Shown one piece after another: positions 44,795 through 56,124 of a stretch of DNA of 64,000 bases. Within the stretch, counting starts at the first letter, position 1; each line of letters opens with the position of its first letter. A program made the position numbers and the translations under genes. The notes beneath the pieces were generated by a model. That model saw nothing but the letters and a program-made list of their open reading frames with translations, was not told the origin of the DNA and did no database searches. Origin of the DNA: Brachypterus glaber (lineage: Eukaryota; Arthropoda; Insecta; Coleoptera; Kateretidae); assembly GCA_958510825.1 (NCBI GenBank), contig OY294047.1, positions 372,001-436,000 on the forward strand, in the 5' to 3' direction.

Positions 44795-45785
44795 TTATGA
44801 CGAGTTGTGGTTATTCACCCGTGACGAGGTTTTTCCTATCAAAGACTTCCATATTGCAGGTAAGTGGTAACCAGTGTCCCGATTGATATTGTTAGGATGC
44901 TTGATGATTTCTATCGATTCCCGTATCTTCCTTGGCATTTTTCTGTTTTCTGTTAATATTTGTTTTGTATCAGACAAATTGATTTTATGACCTGTTTCAT
45001 GTACATGTTCGGCTACTGCCGATAAGGAAATTTGTTTCTTTCTTATATTGCGCTCATGCTCTTGAAGTCTTGTAGAAATTTTTCTCTTAGTTTCACCTAT
45101 GTAAACCGTACCACAGGAGCAGGGTATTTTATATACGCCTTCTGAAATCAGGGGTATTTTGTCTTTTGTTGAAGTCAAACATTGACCTAATTTTTGGTTG
45201 GACCGAAATATAGGCTTAATATTTGACTTCTTCAAAAGTTTACCTATTTTATCCGTGATACCGCTTACATAGGGAAGTATAACTTGTGTCTGTCTGTCAT
45301 TGTCACTATTGTCCTGTTGTTTGGGTCTGGGATTTCTGTATTTGTATATGGTCTTATTAATGTCTTTTTTTGGTATAACCGTTCATGGTCAAGGCTTTGG
45401 TTAGTTTAAGGAGTTCTGTGTCTAGGGGATTCTTGTCTGAAATCATGAAAGCCCTATGAACAAGTGAATTAACTACCGAGCGTTTTTGAGACGGATGGTG
45501 ATGTGAAAATGCGTTTAGGTATCTGTCAGTGTGGGTTTTCTTCCTGTATACCGAGTGTCCTATTGAGCCATTTTCCGTTTTGTAAACCAAAACGTCCAAA
45601 AAGGGAAGTGATCCGTTGTTCTCAATTTCCATCGTAAACCGTATAGATTTATGTTGGGAATTGAGGTGATTTAGAAAACCTTGAAGGCTTTCCATGCCAT
45701 GGGGCCAAATAGCATAGACATCGTCTACGTATCTGCGCCAAATTTTAGGTTTTAATGGAAATGACTCAATATAAGAAAGAAACAA
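44795..45785 (-). pseudogene. Penelope-like RT (YVDD end) and GIY-YIG endonuclease, one frameshift
   Basis: From 45785 downward the reading is PLKPKIWRRYVDDVYAIW (RT motif with the catalytic YVDD) and LPFLDVLVYKTENGS, then a thumb-like region to 45357. An A7 run near 45365 shifts the frame. The second part reads ILPYVSGITDKIGKLLKK, then GVYKIPCSCGTVYIGETKR with the GIY-YIG signature (GVY, VYIG), KISTRLQEHERN, and ends NHNSS-stop at 44795. The element would need an intact upstream RT to move, so it is dead. The junction with the inverted copy lies at about 45766. Confidence 0.92.
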
Positions 45786-46021
45786 ATTTCCTTATCGGCA
45801 GTAGCCGAACATGTACATGAAACAGGTCATAAAATCAATTTGTCTGAAACAAAACAAATATTAACAGAAAACAGAAAAATGCCAAGGAAGATACGGGAAT
45901 CGATAGAAATCATCAAGCATCCTAACAATATCAATCGGGACACTGGTTACCACTTACCTGCAATATGGAAGTCTTTGATAGGAAAAACCTCGTCACGGGT
46001 GAATAACCACAACTCGTCATA
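45766..46021 (+). pseudogene. Inverted fragment of the Penelope GIY-YIG domain
   Basis: The plus strand reads NIRKKQISLSAVAEHVHETG and on to NHNSS-stop, nearly identical to the minus-strand copy (one clear change, Asp to Glu in NLSDTKQ/NLSETKQ). It starts inside the domain, so there is no start codon of its own. Confidence 0.9.
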
Positions 46022-46051
46022 AATAGTGGCACAAGTTGATTCGAAACTTAG

Positions 46052-46111
46052 TTTCAGATTAATCCCTGAAGATGTCTCTAGTAGTAAGAGACGAAACGTC
46101 GGAAAGTGAAA
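46052..46111 (+). ncRNA. Hammerhead-ribozyme-like motif, plus copy
   Basis: Same 60-nt structure as the minus copy, in the inverted 3' end. The very short self-complementary stem III (ACGT) suggests that efficient cleavage would need a dimer. Confidence 0.72.
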
Positions 46112-46199
46112 ATCCATTAACACGGTCTAAACCCGAAAGTGAAAGTTCTTTATATCTTAATGGCCGTGAAAGCTTAAAATCTAAAATAAGATCACAATC

Positions 46200-46821
46200 C
46201 TTCAAACAGCGAATTTTGCAAAATATACTATTTGGTGTTTCATAAGGTACAGTACTAGGGCCCCTCTTATTAACTTATTTTTTAAGGAGGAAAAATACCT
46301 TCACAGTCTTAATAAACAAAGAATTTATCGAATTATAAAATTTAGCATTTCTCAAGGAAATGTGACTAGATCTAGATAGGTATACCTATCTTTACCTAAA
46401 TGTAAATATTTTTAAATATTTTTTTCCACTTAATAAGAATACATAATACAAGAATTTGGTTTTTGAATAAAGCTTACTGTATAATTACCTTTTTTTATTG
46501 TCAATAAACACTTTCATGTGAATGTCGTGTACATTATGGCGAAACTAAGTGTTTGACTAAAAAAGAACATGAGTCAAAATAAATAAAATATTCTTTTATG
46601 AATGTAGATACTATTCTTTTATTTGCAGTATTATAAAGCAGTATTCTGCTGTACACCTATAAAAATCAGTCACTGTAAAAAATATCAAGAATTATGTGAC
46701 ATAATATATGTCGTTAAGTACGTTAGGCATACCGGCACAATTTGTGCCGCACAAATGATATGTCGACTTTTTTTATTTATTAAAGAAAGACATTTCACTT
46801 TAAATAAACTAAATTACACTA
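46200..46821. other. No gene recognised
   Basis: AT-rich; no convincing coding or structural feature. Confidence 0.45.
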
Positions 46822-47045
46822 TACACAGAAAAAAAGGATTCGTTGAACCAAGGTTACGTAACCGTATTGTCTTTTGATATGTTTAAAGCCAGATTCTCTT
46901 GCTTTAAGGCTAGTATTTGTTTAAACCAAAGTGAATGACCTTGACTAAAAAGCCCATATCTTCGTTCAAAAATCCGTTCTCTTCATTCAAGGACACTGAA
47001 TTTTGTTCAAAGAAATAATAGCCTCGAATCAAGAGAATAATAATT
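46822..47045. mobile_element. Dispersed MITE family F, copy 2
   Basis: ACACAGAAAAAAAGGATTC to CTCTTGCTTTAAGGCTAGTA on the left and CCTCGAATCAAGAGAATAAT on the right, matching 33556-33775 in order and content. Confidence 0.68.
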
Positions 47046-47395
47046 TAATTATTTATTTCTTTAAACCTAAATTAATACAGAGTCGTGAAATTTTTAGTGA
47101 AAAACATGTAAAATTTACTAAATTTGTTAGTTCGTCCTCTGTGTCATAGATGGCACTGCCAGTATATCTGTTTGTTAAATCGAAAAGAAGCCTGTAAATA
47201 TGATTAAATATGATGTACCTGTATCCAGTTTGTAATGGCGTACAAAAAAACGCAGTTAGTGTTACGTGCTTTTCCACAGGACAAGAACGTAATAGGTAAG
47301 GTAGGTACAAAAATGCACTTTCTTGGCCCATAAGTTTGTTCTTTACTATTATTTGCAGTACTTTGGCAATATTTGGGACATGGGTTCCTAATATT

Positions 47396-48135
47396 AATAC
47401 AGGGTGATCCATAACTGGCATGCCAAAATTTAAGAGGTGATTCTAGATCCAAAAATATAAAAAAAGTTCCTATAAAGGTTGGTCCGGAAATGAGCCCTAA
47501 GGGAGCTACGGCCCTTTAAAATTGTAATAAAAATAAGGTTTTTAATTAATAACTCGGGTACCGTTTAAGCTAGAGCGGCGAGCTTTTGCATGTATACTAG
47601 TATTAATAAGGGCAATAAGTTTATGTTAATTTATTTTTTTAATTTATCCAGAGGCGTGCCCAGACGGACAAAATATATGAGGCTTAAAACATTTTTGCCC
47701 CAAACTTTTCTATGTGTATGTTTTTTGGATTTGTTGTAAAAAATATAGATTTCTAGAGTAAAAATACATATAAAATATCATATAGTGTAACACTGTAGGA
47801 GCAACCGTTATCAAAAAAAAATGCAATTAAGAGGAAGTAACATTTTGTGCCACCAAAAACGTTACTTTTTAAAAGGCTATTACTCCTTTAATATTAAATT
47901 TAGGTGTTTTGGTGTATAATACTTTTTTGCTCAGTTTTAAATGAAGAATCAACCTGCAGCATTAAAATTTTATTGGTGCTTTTTTTTGTTCCCCATTCAA
48001 TACGTCATCTTCGAAGGGCCGTAGCTCCCTTAGGGCTCATTTCCGGACCAACCTTTATAGAAACTTTTTTTCATATTTTTGGATGTAGAATCACCTCTTA
48101 AATTTCGGTACGCGAGTTCTGGAACAGGCTGTATA
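47396..48135. mobile_element. Palindromic element family E, copy 1
   Basis: About 120 bp at the left (CAGGGTGATCCATAACTGGC to GAGCCCTAAGGGAGCTACGG) is the reverse complement of the right end (CCGTAGCTCCCTTAGGGCTC to AGAATCACCTCTTAAATT). A partial relative lies at 50800-51010. Confidence 0.82.
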
Positions 48136-50110
48136 TTGTCGGTATGCAGTCTTTTTTAAAAAGCAATACTATTTTTTTTGAAGCTTTCCTGCAGTTTTTT
48201 TTACTTTTACCAAGTAGAATAAAGATATGTTAGTTGTTAATATAGAAAAGTTTTAGGTGATTACAAATAAATTTGAATGCAGTAAAAGATGTCAAGATTT
48301 GATTTTTTTCCATTGATCAAAGCACTGTGCAGTATTATACTCTTCTTGTAACTAGAAGAGTGCAGTAGGTAGGCGCACTTTTTCCTGTATTCACACAATT
48401 AAAAAGTTAATGTGGTAGTTCCAACTGTATTCTTATTAGAAGCCTCTCAATGACCGACTCCGTAAATTGTCATTGCTAAGGTCGACAACACAAACGAGCG
48501 TTTTATTGTCATATGTTACATTTTACAAAAAACTAAATTTACCCATTTTAAACTGCATTTGCGAATTTATTATCTATAAATCATTAATTTTTATTTTTGC
48601 TAGAAAACGAGATTAAAAGAGTGGGCTCAAATAAGGTGCCTAGCCCAAATTTGGTATGCACAAAGTCATATTTACGAATTTATTTTGAGCATTCATTAGA
48701 TCTTATTTTTCTCCAGGAAGTTTAATATATATTGCTAAATTTCTCTGTTTAAAAGTATATTCGAAAATTTTATTTAAATCCTAAATTTCCAGAAAAAGAG
48801 ATTAAAATATGGGTATTGTGGAACACCATAATATGGTGTATAATATTATTGTATATTTCAAAGTATACTTGCAAAGGAGGTTGCGAATTTATATTTAAGT
48901 CAAATAAATATTTAGTTCATGTAAACAAATATTTTAATTTCAAAACGATTTTTATATTAATGGGAACAAAATAGTTTATTTGACAGAAATAAAAATTTGT
49001 TACAACAAAATAATTCAATTGGCCATATCCAACCAAATATTTTGTTAACACAAATAAACTGTTTTATCAGTGTAAAAGCAGAAAGAAATTTTTTCATTGT
49101 GTATACTACCTATAGGTATTATCTAGTACCTAGGTAGTAGTTAACTCAAAAAGTACTACATGAATTTGATTGATGCTGTGCTTTACATTTAAAGCTAAAC
49201 CGTGTTACGTTTTTCTTCTAATCAAGTTTATCAAAAACATAAAATGGGTTTGATAAACTTGAGTAGAAAAAAAAATAGGGTCACTCCATCCGGCGGCGGT
49301 TCTGCGAAATCACCGTTGAACCACCGTCAGACGGCAATAGAAAGGTGCCCCAGGATAAAGAAACTCTAGAAGAAGAAGTAAAAGACTTGAGCTTCAAATA
49401 AAAAACAACAACTCTACTGATTTAGTACTTTTTGAGTAAACTGAAAAAAATACCAGTTTCAGGAAAATCCTGATATCTCCTAAACCCGAAATGAAAAAAT
49501 AAATAAATAGAAAAGGAAATATTTACTAATACTCTAGAAATAAGAGAGACTTTAACAATTTGATAAACAGTTGCAGTGGCGTACCATGCAAGTCATAGAA
49601 GACGGGGTAAAAACCATAGTTGTACATTTTTTGTTGCTGTTAATACAAAAATACTTTATTTAATCATTCCAAATAAAAACAAAAGTAGAGAATGTTTAAG
49701 CTTTAAAACAATAAAAGAATCAGTCAAATCCATTAGTTTTCGAGATATTTGAATTTAAAAAATGGCAGCTTTTAAGTTTAATCGAATTTTGTGCCGGTGT
49801 ATATTGCTATTAGTACTATTATAGTAGTACAATAGTAGTTAAATCTTTATCAAAATTAAATATTATTTTATAGATGTATATAGCCTATATTATAGGCTAT
49901 GGTATGTATGTTATTACCTAGAAACAAGTATTAACTTCGCATTAAAATATAATGAATTTTATTATTCTTTACATTGTAGGTTCCTTTGTTACAAATTTAC
50001 ATCGAAACATTGGTTACGAAAATTAATTTATTTAATTGTGAATTATTCTGGCACGCAGATGAAGACATGTTCTTTTCGACTCATGTATATGACGGTCTCG
50101 TATTTGCTCT
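48136..50110. other. No gene recognised
   Basis: AT-rich sequence. One 60-bp hairpin at about 49210-49272 (AATCAAGTTTATCAAAA with TTTGATAAACTTGAGTA) is the only structure seen. Confidence 0.45.
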
Positions 50111-50111
50111 T

Positions 50112-50362
50112 TAAGGGAACGTTCAAGTATTACGTAACGCAAATTGTACCAAAATTCATACACTTCATACCCTGGTTCTCGCGTTATTATAGATTATAGA
50201 GATTTCATATTTTGGCTACCCCCTCTAATAGGGGGTGTGTTAGGGGGGGTAGGCAAAATATAAAATCTCTACAGCCTTGAATAACGCGAGAAACAAGGTA
50301 TGAAGTGTATGAATTTTGGTACATTTTGGGTTACGTAATACTTGAATGTTCCCTAAGGGGTT
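50112..50362. mobile_element. Near-perfect palindromic MITE, about 250 bp
   Basis: AAGGGAACGTTCAAGTATTA pairs with TAATACTTGAATGTTCCCT. The arms (about 110 bp) stay complementary up to the centre with CCCCCTCTAATAGGGGG. Confidence 0.88.
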
Positions 50363-50799
50363 ACACACCTTTTAAAGGGCAAAATAAAATCACATTTTTC
50401 CATTTTTTTTTTTTTTTTGAATACATTAAAGGAATTATTATATTTTGTCTTTTGGCATATAAAAGTACAATATCTCAGGAAGTTGTAAATAAAATTTCAT
50501 TAAAAAATATTAAAAAATAAATAGTTATACAGTTAAATAGAGAATTTTAAGCTCCGTAAAATGATGTATTTGTGCCATTTAAAAAATTGTCCCCCATTGC
50601 CCCCCTGGCGCCGTCTTAGAGAATAAAAAATTAAAAAATATGGCAAATGATAGCTTGAATTGTGTGATATATATTTCAAATTTTTCAAGTTTATATCTCA
50701 TTCCGTTCAAAAGTTACGGGGGGTGTACCATTTAAAAGAATAAACCTGTGTATTATTCACAGTAAATGATATACTGCATTTCCCAAATACTTAAAAATA

Positions 50800-51010
50800 T
50801 AAAAAAAGCTTAGTTTTAAATGAAGAATCACCCTGCATTAAAATTTTATTGGTGATTTTTTTCTTCCCCATTCAATATGTCCATCTTCGAAGGCCCGTAG
50901 CTCCCTTAGGGCTCATTTTCGGACCAACCTTAACTAGAACTTTTTTTGATATTTTTGGATGTAGAATCACCTCTTAAATTCTGGCATGCCAGCTACTGAT
51001 CACTCTGTAT
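50800..51010. mobile_element. Palindromic element family E, partial copy 2
   Basis: Matches the right half of 47396-48135, including ATTAAAATTTTATTGGTG, CCGTAGCTCCCTTAGGGCTC and AGAATCACCTCTTAAATT. The left half is missing. Confidence 0.8.
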
Positions 51011-52056
51011 TTTCTCGAAATTTCAGTAAATAAATATTGTATTTTGTAGAAATTTCCTGAGCTTGAGTCCGCTGTAACTCGTGAACTACCCATCTGATTA
51101 AAAAATGTCTTCTACAAAAGTTGCAGGAAATTTTATGCTTTATAATTTTTGTTATAACTATGTTTACCCTAGGTGGCGCTGGAGAGAAGATATTCTCGAA
51201 AAACTGGTTCTCGGTACCATTTTTCCAATATGGTGGCGCGAGCGGCGGTCGCTCAAGGTCGAAAACTCGGAATATTAATGAGGATATCAAACTGTACAAA
51301 TCTACCAAATTGGGACTCTCCTTGACCTTTTGCAGCGAAAGCTCCCTTTTATGAATTCAGTGCCTTGCCTATTCAGCTTTTTTCGATTTTTTAAAAAGTT
51401 CAACCCCCCATAACTTTTTTGTTTTTGCTGGGATTACTTTCAAAAACAATAGGGATCTTCCCCTCATAGAACTTGATTTTTTCCTTTAGATTCAAAATTT
51501 TGTGTCTACGAAAAAAAAGCTTTACCCTGCAAAAATTTTGTTGACTATTTTGTGTCTATGAAAAAAAAAAAACCTTTACCCCTGCAAAAGTTTTGATGAC
51601 TAAAAAAAGAAAAAAGGTACTCACCTCTAAATATAAAGAGCTTTGCCCTTTTCTCATGTGGAAATTCTTAAACAGCATGAAATCTCATGTAGATTGATGA
51701 AATCTCATATAAAACTTCATCACGAATTACATTTTACCTAATATGCAATTTTTTTTTTAATTTCACTATATAGCTGGAATCTCCGCAAAATCTTCAAAAT
51801 TCTTAAATCTACACAAAATCTTCACCAGGCTTTAAAATATCCTCAGGTTGGCAGCACTGAGTGTGTTGAATGCAAATTGTTGCTACCCTAAATATCGGCC
51901 AATGAGAAGCGATCTTCATAAAGTCATAAACAAAAGAATGTGTGAATGGGTTTATCAAAACATGGTCGCGTTTTTTATGTATTGTGCGTTTTTCCGGCTT
52001 TTTGTAAGAAAATAGTGTTTTAAAATATTATATTTGATAAGATAAACATAAACTAG
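51011..52056. other. Region upstream of the 52057 exon
   Basis: A CCCCCCATAACTTTTTTGTT block at about 51403 recurs inverted at about 52560-52600 and resembles parts of the large inverted structure near 2045. A CCAAT-type motif (CGGCCAATGAG) lies at about 51896, 160 bp before the ATG, in sequence that looks unique. Confidence 0.45.
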
Positions 52057-52147
52057 ATGACTGTTGGTGGGTTTATTGTGGTTTTAGAAGAAATTCCGCC
52101 CGGTAAGCTGCAGGATTTCAAGATTTTCTTTCAAGAATGCTTGTTTG
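52057..52147 (+). CDS. Isolated first coding exon of an unrecognised gene
   Basis: ATG at 52057 opens 30 codons reading MTVGGFIVVLEEIPPGKL, then QDFKIFFQECLF, and ends TTT G|GTAAGT, a perfect donor in phase 1. Composition is protein-like rather than AT-noise: balanced acidic, aliphatic and aromatic residues, with Gly and Pro. A CCAAT-type motif lies about 160 bp upstream. I cannot name the family, and no matching downstream exon was found in the remaining 12 kb, so the gene may continue beyond the window. Confidence 0.6.
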
Positions 52148-52754
52148 GTAAGTGTAAACATTTTGCATGATTTACAGAAAAAGCAATCGGCACTTATTAG
52201 TAGGGGTGACCGGGGCTAATTGTCGCACTTTTTATTCAGTTTTTCCTTTATTTTTGTTTTATTTTTGTTAATTGACCAAATGGTAATTTTAGCTGCATGT
52301 TTCAGTAGTATTATTATAAGATAAAACATGGAAAATTTTATAGGGTATTAGAGTTATGATTTTTTTTGTGAAGTCTCGATAAATGCGACAACGTGCCCCG
52401 TCACAAGCCAGAAGCTTATATGGGGCTCTCCATGACTGTATGATGCTAAAATAAATAAATAAATATGTATCATACATAATGTAAGTAAACACAAGAACGA
52501 ATAATCCGATCGACTTGAAATATTCAGGAAAAATCAAGTTCTACGAGGGTAAAGTAATCCCCCAAAAGAAAAAGTTATTGGTGGTTAAACTTAAAAAAAA
52601 ATCGAAAAAATCTGAAAGAAAATTCCGATTAACAAAGCTTTTTCATAAAAAATAACTTTTATTGTAAGGTTCAATTCTAAAAAATTTAAAAGTAATATCC
52701 CCAAAAACAAAAAAAATATGGGGGGTTAAACACTTTAAAAAATCGAAAAAAACG

Positions 52755-52977
52755 CTAAAAAAGCATTTAAAAAATATGTCAATCTGGACTTAACTTAATT
52801 TTATTTAATGTGAATTAATAATATAAATTTTTTTAACAAAAACAAAATGAGCTAAGCACCAAATAGGCCTCTTATTTGACGCTTAGCTCATTTTGTTTTT
52901 GTCAAATTATTTTATATTATTATTAATATTAAATAAAATTAATTCCAGATTAACATATTTTTTAAATGCTTTTTTAG
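52755..52977. mobile_element. Palindromic element, about 220 bp
   Basis: CTAAAAAAGCATTTAAAAAA pairs with TTTTTTAAATGCTTTTTTAG. The centre (about 52865) has AAAACAAAATGAGCTAAGC and its complement. Confidence 0.88.
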
Positions 52978-53287
52978 TGGAAATTTGTCAAATTTAGTGT
53001 TTTAGGGGCAACTTTGGCGGATTTTCGGCATCTGATAGAATCTTTGGATCATTTTGAAATCTTGTACACACAAAAGGAAAAAATTAAAATTTCTAGGCTT
53101 TTAAATTTTCCACTGATACAAAAAGTACAGTTCGTTTTCAGTGATTTTTTACGATTTTTGCGTAATTTCACGATTTTAGGGGTCCAGTTGGGACCCTTAG
53201 AGAAGTTTGATCATCCCCATATTTGCAGGATGTTCTAGATACACCAGAATGAAAATTTTAAAATAGTAAAAAAATAAGGTCCACCCT
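52978..53287 (-). mobile_element. MITE family C, copy 2 (truncated)
   Basis: Reverse complement of 39112-39442, ending AAGGTCCACCCTAAT. The other terminal repeat is missing at the junction with the palindrome at 52755-52977. Confidence 0.82.
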
Positions 53288-53574
53288 AATACTGTATACA
53301 GACTTGATCTGATATCTTCACGGTTACTTCTGGTTTTCTGCTAAATCCAGTCCTCATTTATTTTTATTTGATACATATTATGCGTTGCATAATTTATGCA
53401 TTGCATATTATGCAACGCATTTTGTTTATATTAATAGTTTGGTTGCCAAGTTCAAGGAAGTGGAGAAAGCGGTCGTTGACTAAACGACCTTGCAAACATA
53501 TTCTAAGTAGATATAAACTGACTTTAAACTCTTCATCCTGCACCATAATAATTATCATATTTATTTAGCATTTA

Positions 53575-54366
53575 CTTATAGTCTAAGACCTGGTGACCAT
53601 TTTTATTTCATTATTTTCTCCCGGCTGTATTTTCAGTACATTCAAAATAATCTAGGCTCTGGATCCGGATTCTTTGGGTGCTAGAAGCTCCAAAAGCTCT
53701 GGCAATTACATTACATTACATGTTTGTTTAACCTCGTATTATTCTACTTAATTAAGTATCCCCTAAGTCCAGGACTTGTGTAGGCTAGTAGTAGAGGGAA
53801 CCACCGGCTTAAACTGACTTTTGAACCAGCAATAAGCTACCAAAAAGTCTATTTTTCACTTGCCGAGTCATATTCATTACATTTATTACATTCAGATTTA
53901 GCTATTTTCATAGTTATACAAAATAAATCTGGGGCCAAGGGGTAAGAACAGTCTTTAAAGACACCCTTTGAGATATCTGATACTTACTTTTTTAAAGAAA
54001 TGATAATTTATGAAATGACATTTTGATTAAATGAAAATTCTTTAGACTTTTTAGTGTTGACATATGTCAAATAAACTTTTTAAAGTCTTTTTTACCCCTT
54101 GGCCTACTGAATAATTGTGTAAAACTGTGAAAATAGACTAAACTAAATGTAATAAATGTAATGTGTTTGACTCGGTAAGTTAGAAATATATTTTTCGGGG
54201 ACCCCATTTCACCACCTTTTCGAGGCTTCTAGCATCCAAAGGAACCCGATCCAGGACCTGGCGATTTGCGAGTAGCTTAATTTGAATGGACTTTAAGACA
54301 TATATAAAATACGGCGGGGAGCAAATAATGAAATAAAATTGGTTACCAGCTCTTAGACTATTATTT
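53575..54366. mobile_element. Palindromic element interrupted by a SINE
   Basis: TAGTCTAAGACCTGGTGACC on the left pairs with GGTTACCAGCTCTTAGACTA on the right. Inner blocks (TTTTCACTTGCCGAGTCA with TGACTCGGTAAG, CCAAGGGGTAAG with TTACCCCTTGGC) continue the symmetry to a centre near 54020. Confidence 0.82.
53725..53830 (-). mobile_element. SINE, 5'-truncated copy 3
   Basis: Reverse complement of the 3' body of copies 1 and 2, from AACCTCGTATTATTCTACTT to CCGGCTTAAACTGACTTT. The tRNA head is absent. Inserted in the left arm of the surrounding palindrome. Confidence 0.88.
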
Positions 54367-54979
54367 CTTATTTTCAATTTAAAACCTGATATAAATAGGC
54401 ATGCAATATTAATAAATTTATAATAATTTATTCCTTATAGAGAAAATAGATAAAGCAAAGGCTTTAAGTAGAAACAACATTTTAAGAGATTTTTTTCAGA
54501 TACTTGACTAGAAACGTCTTAGCTAGTTTACATTATACATTTTTTATCAAAAATAAACAACATTATTAAAAAAATAATGTATAACAGTAATAAATTAATA
54601 AAAAATCAAAAAATCAAAGTAGATTTGAAATTATTTACAAAATTAATTGAGGCCGTGCCATCTTTCAAACTCAAGCTTCTAATTTTTGTCGTACTTCCTT
54701 CTTAAAATAAATACTTGGAATAATGAAAAGTTGGGTCTGAACTCTTACCCAGTTAACAACATTTTAAAATGGTTTATTCCATTTTTCAGATCGCTTCAAT
54801 AACACTTTACCCTGTTGAAAATGACATGTCTGCTCGGGTATAAATGGTGCACAAACCAGTGATTTTTAATAGGGTACACCATCGCAAGAGCTTATGGTGT
54901 AAAAGAACCTCTAGTGTCTTATACTACTCACTGATAAAAATATTTGTGAGAATATTTCCAAGGTTAAGTTATGTGAGTT

Positions 54980-55330
54980 TTCCAGAACATATTCTGTATA
55001 ATTTCATAATAAGTTATGTGAAATAAAATTTTACGGAACGTATCGAGGGATTTATAACATAGGGGCGTATTTATTAGATTTTGAGATTTTGATGGTTTTA
55101 GGTTTGGTTTATCAAAACAAACTTAAAACCATCAAAATCTCAAAATAAAAAAAAATCACATATGCCCCTATGTTATGAAGCCCTCGATATTCTGTAAATA
55201 TTTATGTGAAATAAAATTTTACAGAATATATTCTGTAAAAATTTATGTGAAATAAAATTTTACACAACATATTCTGTAAAAATTTGTGTAAAATACAATT
55301 TTACAGAACATATTCTGTAAAAATCACATA
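54980..55330 (+). repeat. 41-bp tandem repeat, interrupted by a MITE
   Basis: ATATTCTGTA recurs at 55187, 55228, 55269 and 55310 (41-bp spacing), with a first copy at 54989. Units carry TTTATGTGAAATAAAATTTT. The gap is filled by the palindromic element at 55042-55188. Confidence 0.88.
55042..55188. mobile_element. Palindromic MITE, 147 bp
   Basis: ATCGAGGGATTTATAACATA pairs with TATGTTATGAAGCCCTCGAT. The arms are nearly perfect up to a TTTGGTTTATCAAAAC centre. Inserted in the 41-bp tandem repeat. Confidence 0.9.
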
Positions 55331-55844
55331 ACGTTGGCAATGTTCTTACCTACGTTATGTTCTGTGGGTAAAGCGCGTCAAAATACATAATATATTATAT
55401 GAAACTTAAAAATTACATAATAAGTTATGTGAAGATACATAACACGTTATGTAAAATTTAAAAATATAGCAATAGGTTCTGTGAAATTTTACATAACATA
55501 TTGTGTGATTGTGTGATTTTTATCTGTGCATCATATTTTCTATGTTTTTCATGTGCATGATTATGCGAAACAGTAGACCAGTCTTGGTAGTGTTAAGAGG
55601 GTGCATCTACATTACAATGCGGTTGTCAAAAAACGCAGCCCTCCCCGACTCCATTTATTTTTATGCATTTTTTATGCAGTTTTGCGTATATGTTTTGCAA
55701 GACCTTGGTACGAGGAAGCTGAAAAGTATAAAAGTTTTAGGCAAAAATAGATTTCAGGTACCTGTAAAGCAGAGTAAAATGATGAAGCTGAAGTTTGCAA
55801 CGTTTTTTTGCAACGAAAATTCAAATAGTATCTTAAAGTACTAG

Positions 55845-55957
55845 TTTCATAACATACGTTTTTAGCACACGAGTACACGTTTAGAAAACAAGCCGCTTGC
55901 GGCGAGTTTTCTAAAGTACTAGTGCGCTCAAAACGTGTTATGGAATAAGTTCTTTAA
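55845..55957. mobile_element. Small palindromic element
   Basis: TTCATAACATACGTTTT pairs with AAAACGTGTTATGGAA. The centre is AAGCCGCTTGCGGCGAG. About 110 bp. Confidence 0.78.
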
Positions 55958-56019
55958 TGTTGCAAACTTCAGCTTCATGTTAAATGTTACTTGTTTCATC
56001 GATACTATAGATCCATACT

Positions 56020-56092
56020 GCCGTTCTAAGCTGAAAGGTCCTATCTATATAGGTTTAACATACACAGATAGGAGCTTTCAGCTTAGGAAGGC
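56020..56092. repeat. 73-nt hairpin, pre-miRNA-like or a tiny MITE
   Basis: CTAAGCTGAAAGGTCCTATC pairs with GATAGGAGCTTTCAGCTTAG with a single mismatch. Outer bases extend the stem to about 27 bp and the loop is about 19 nt. No second copy was noticed in the window. Confidence 0.6.
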
Positions 56093-56124
56093 TAAACTTA
56101 ATCTCACCCTATCCCGTGCCAATT

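Larger units (their letters stand above)
44667..46188. mobile_element. Penelope-like retroelement, rearranged, with inverted 3' ends
   Basis: A minus-strand 3' part (RT end, GIY-YIG endonuclease, 3' UTR; 45766-44668) abuts a plus-strand copy of the GIY-YIG end and 3' UTR (45766-46152). The outer 350-380 bp are therefore inverted repeats. The 11-bp sequence AGATCACAATC occurs just outside both ends (44656-44666 and 46189-46199) and looks like a target-site duplication. Inverted or tandem partial copies are a known habit of Penelope-like elements. The 5' two thirds of the RT are missing. Confidence 0.88.

Noticed and set aside
51000..51354. Overlapping 102- and 77-codon frames on opposite strands
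   Set aside because: No splice context or family resemblance, and the start lies within a family E repeat.
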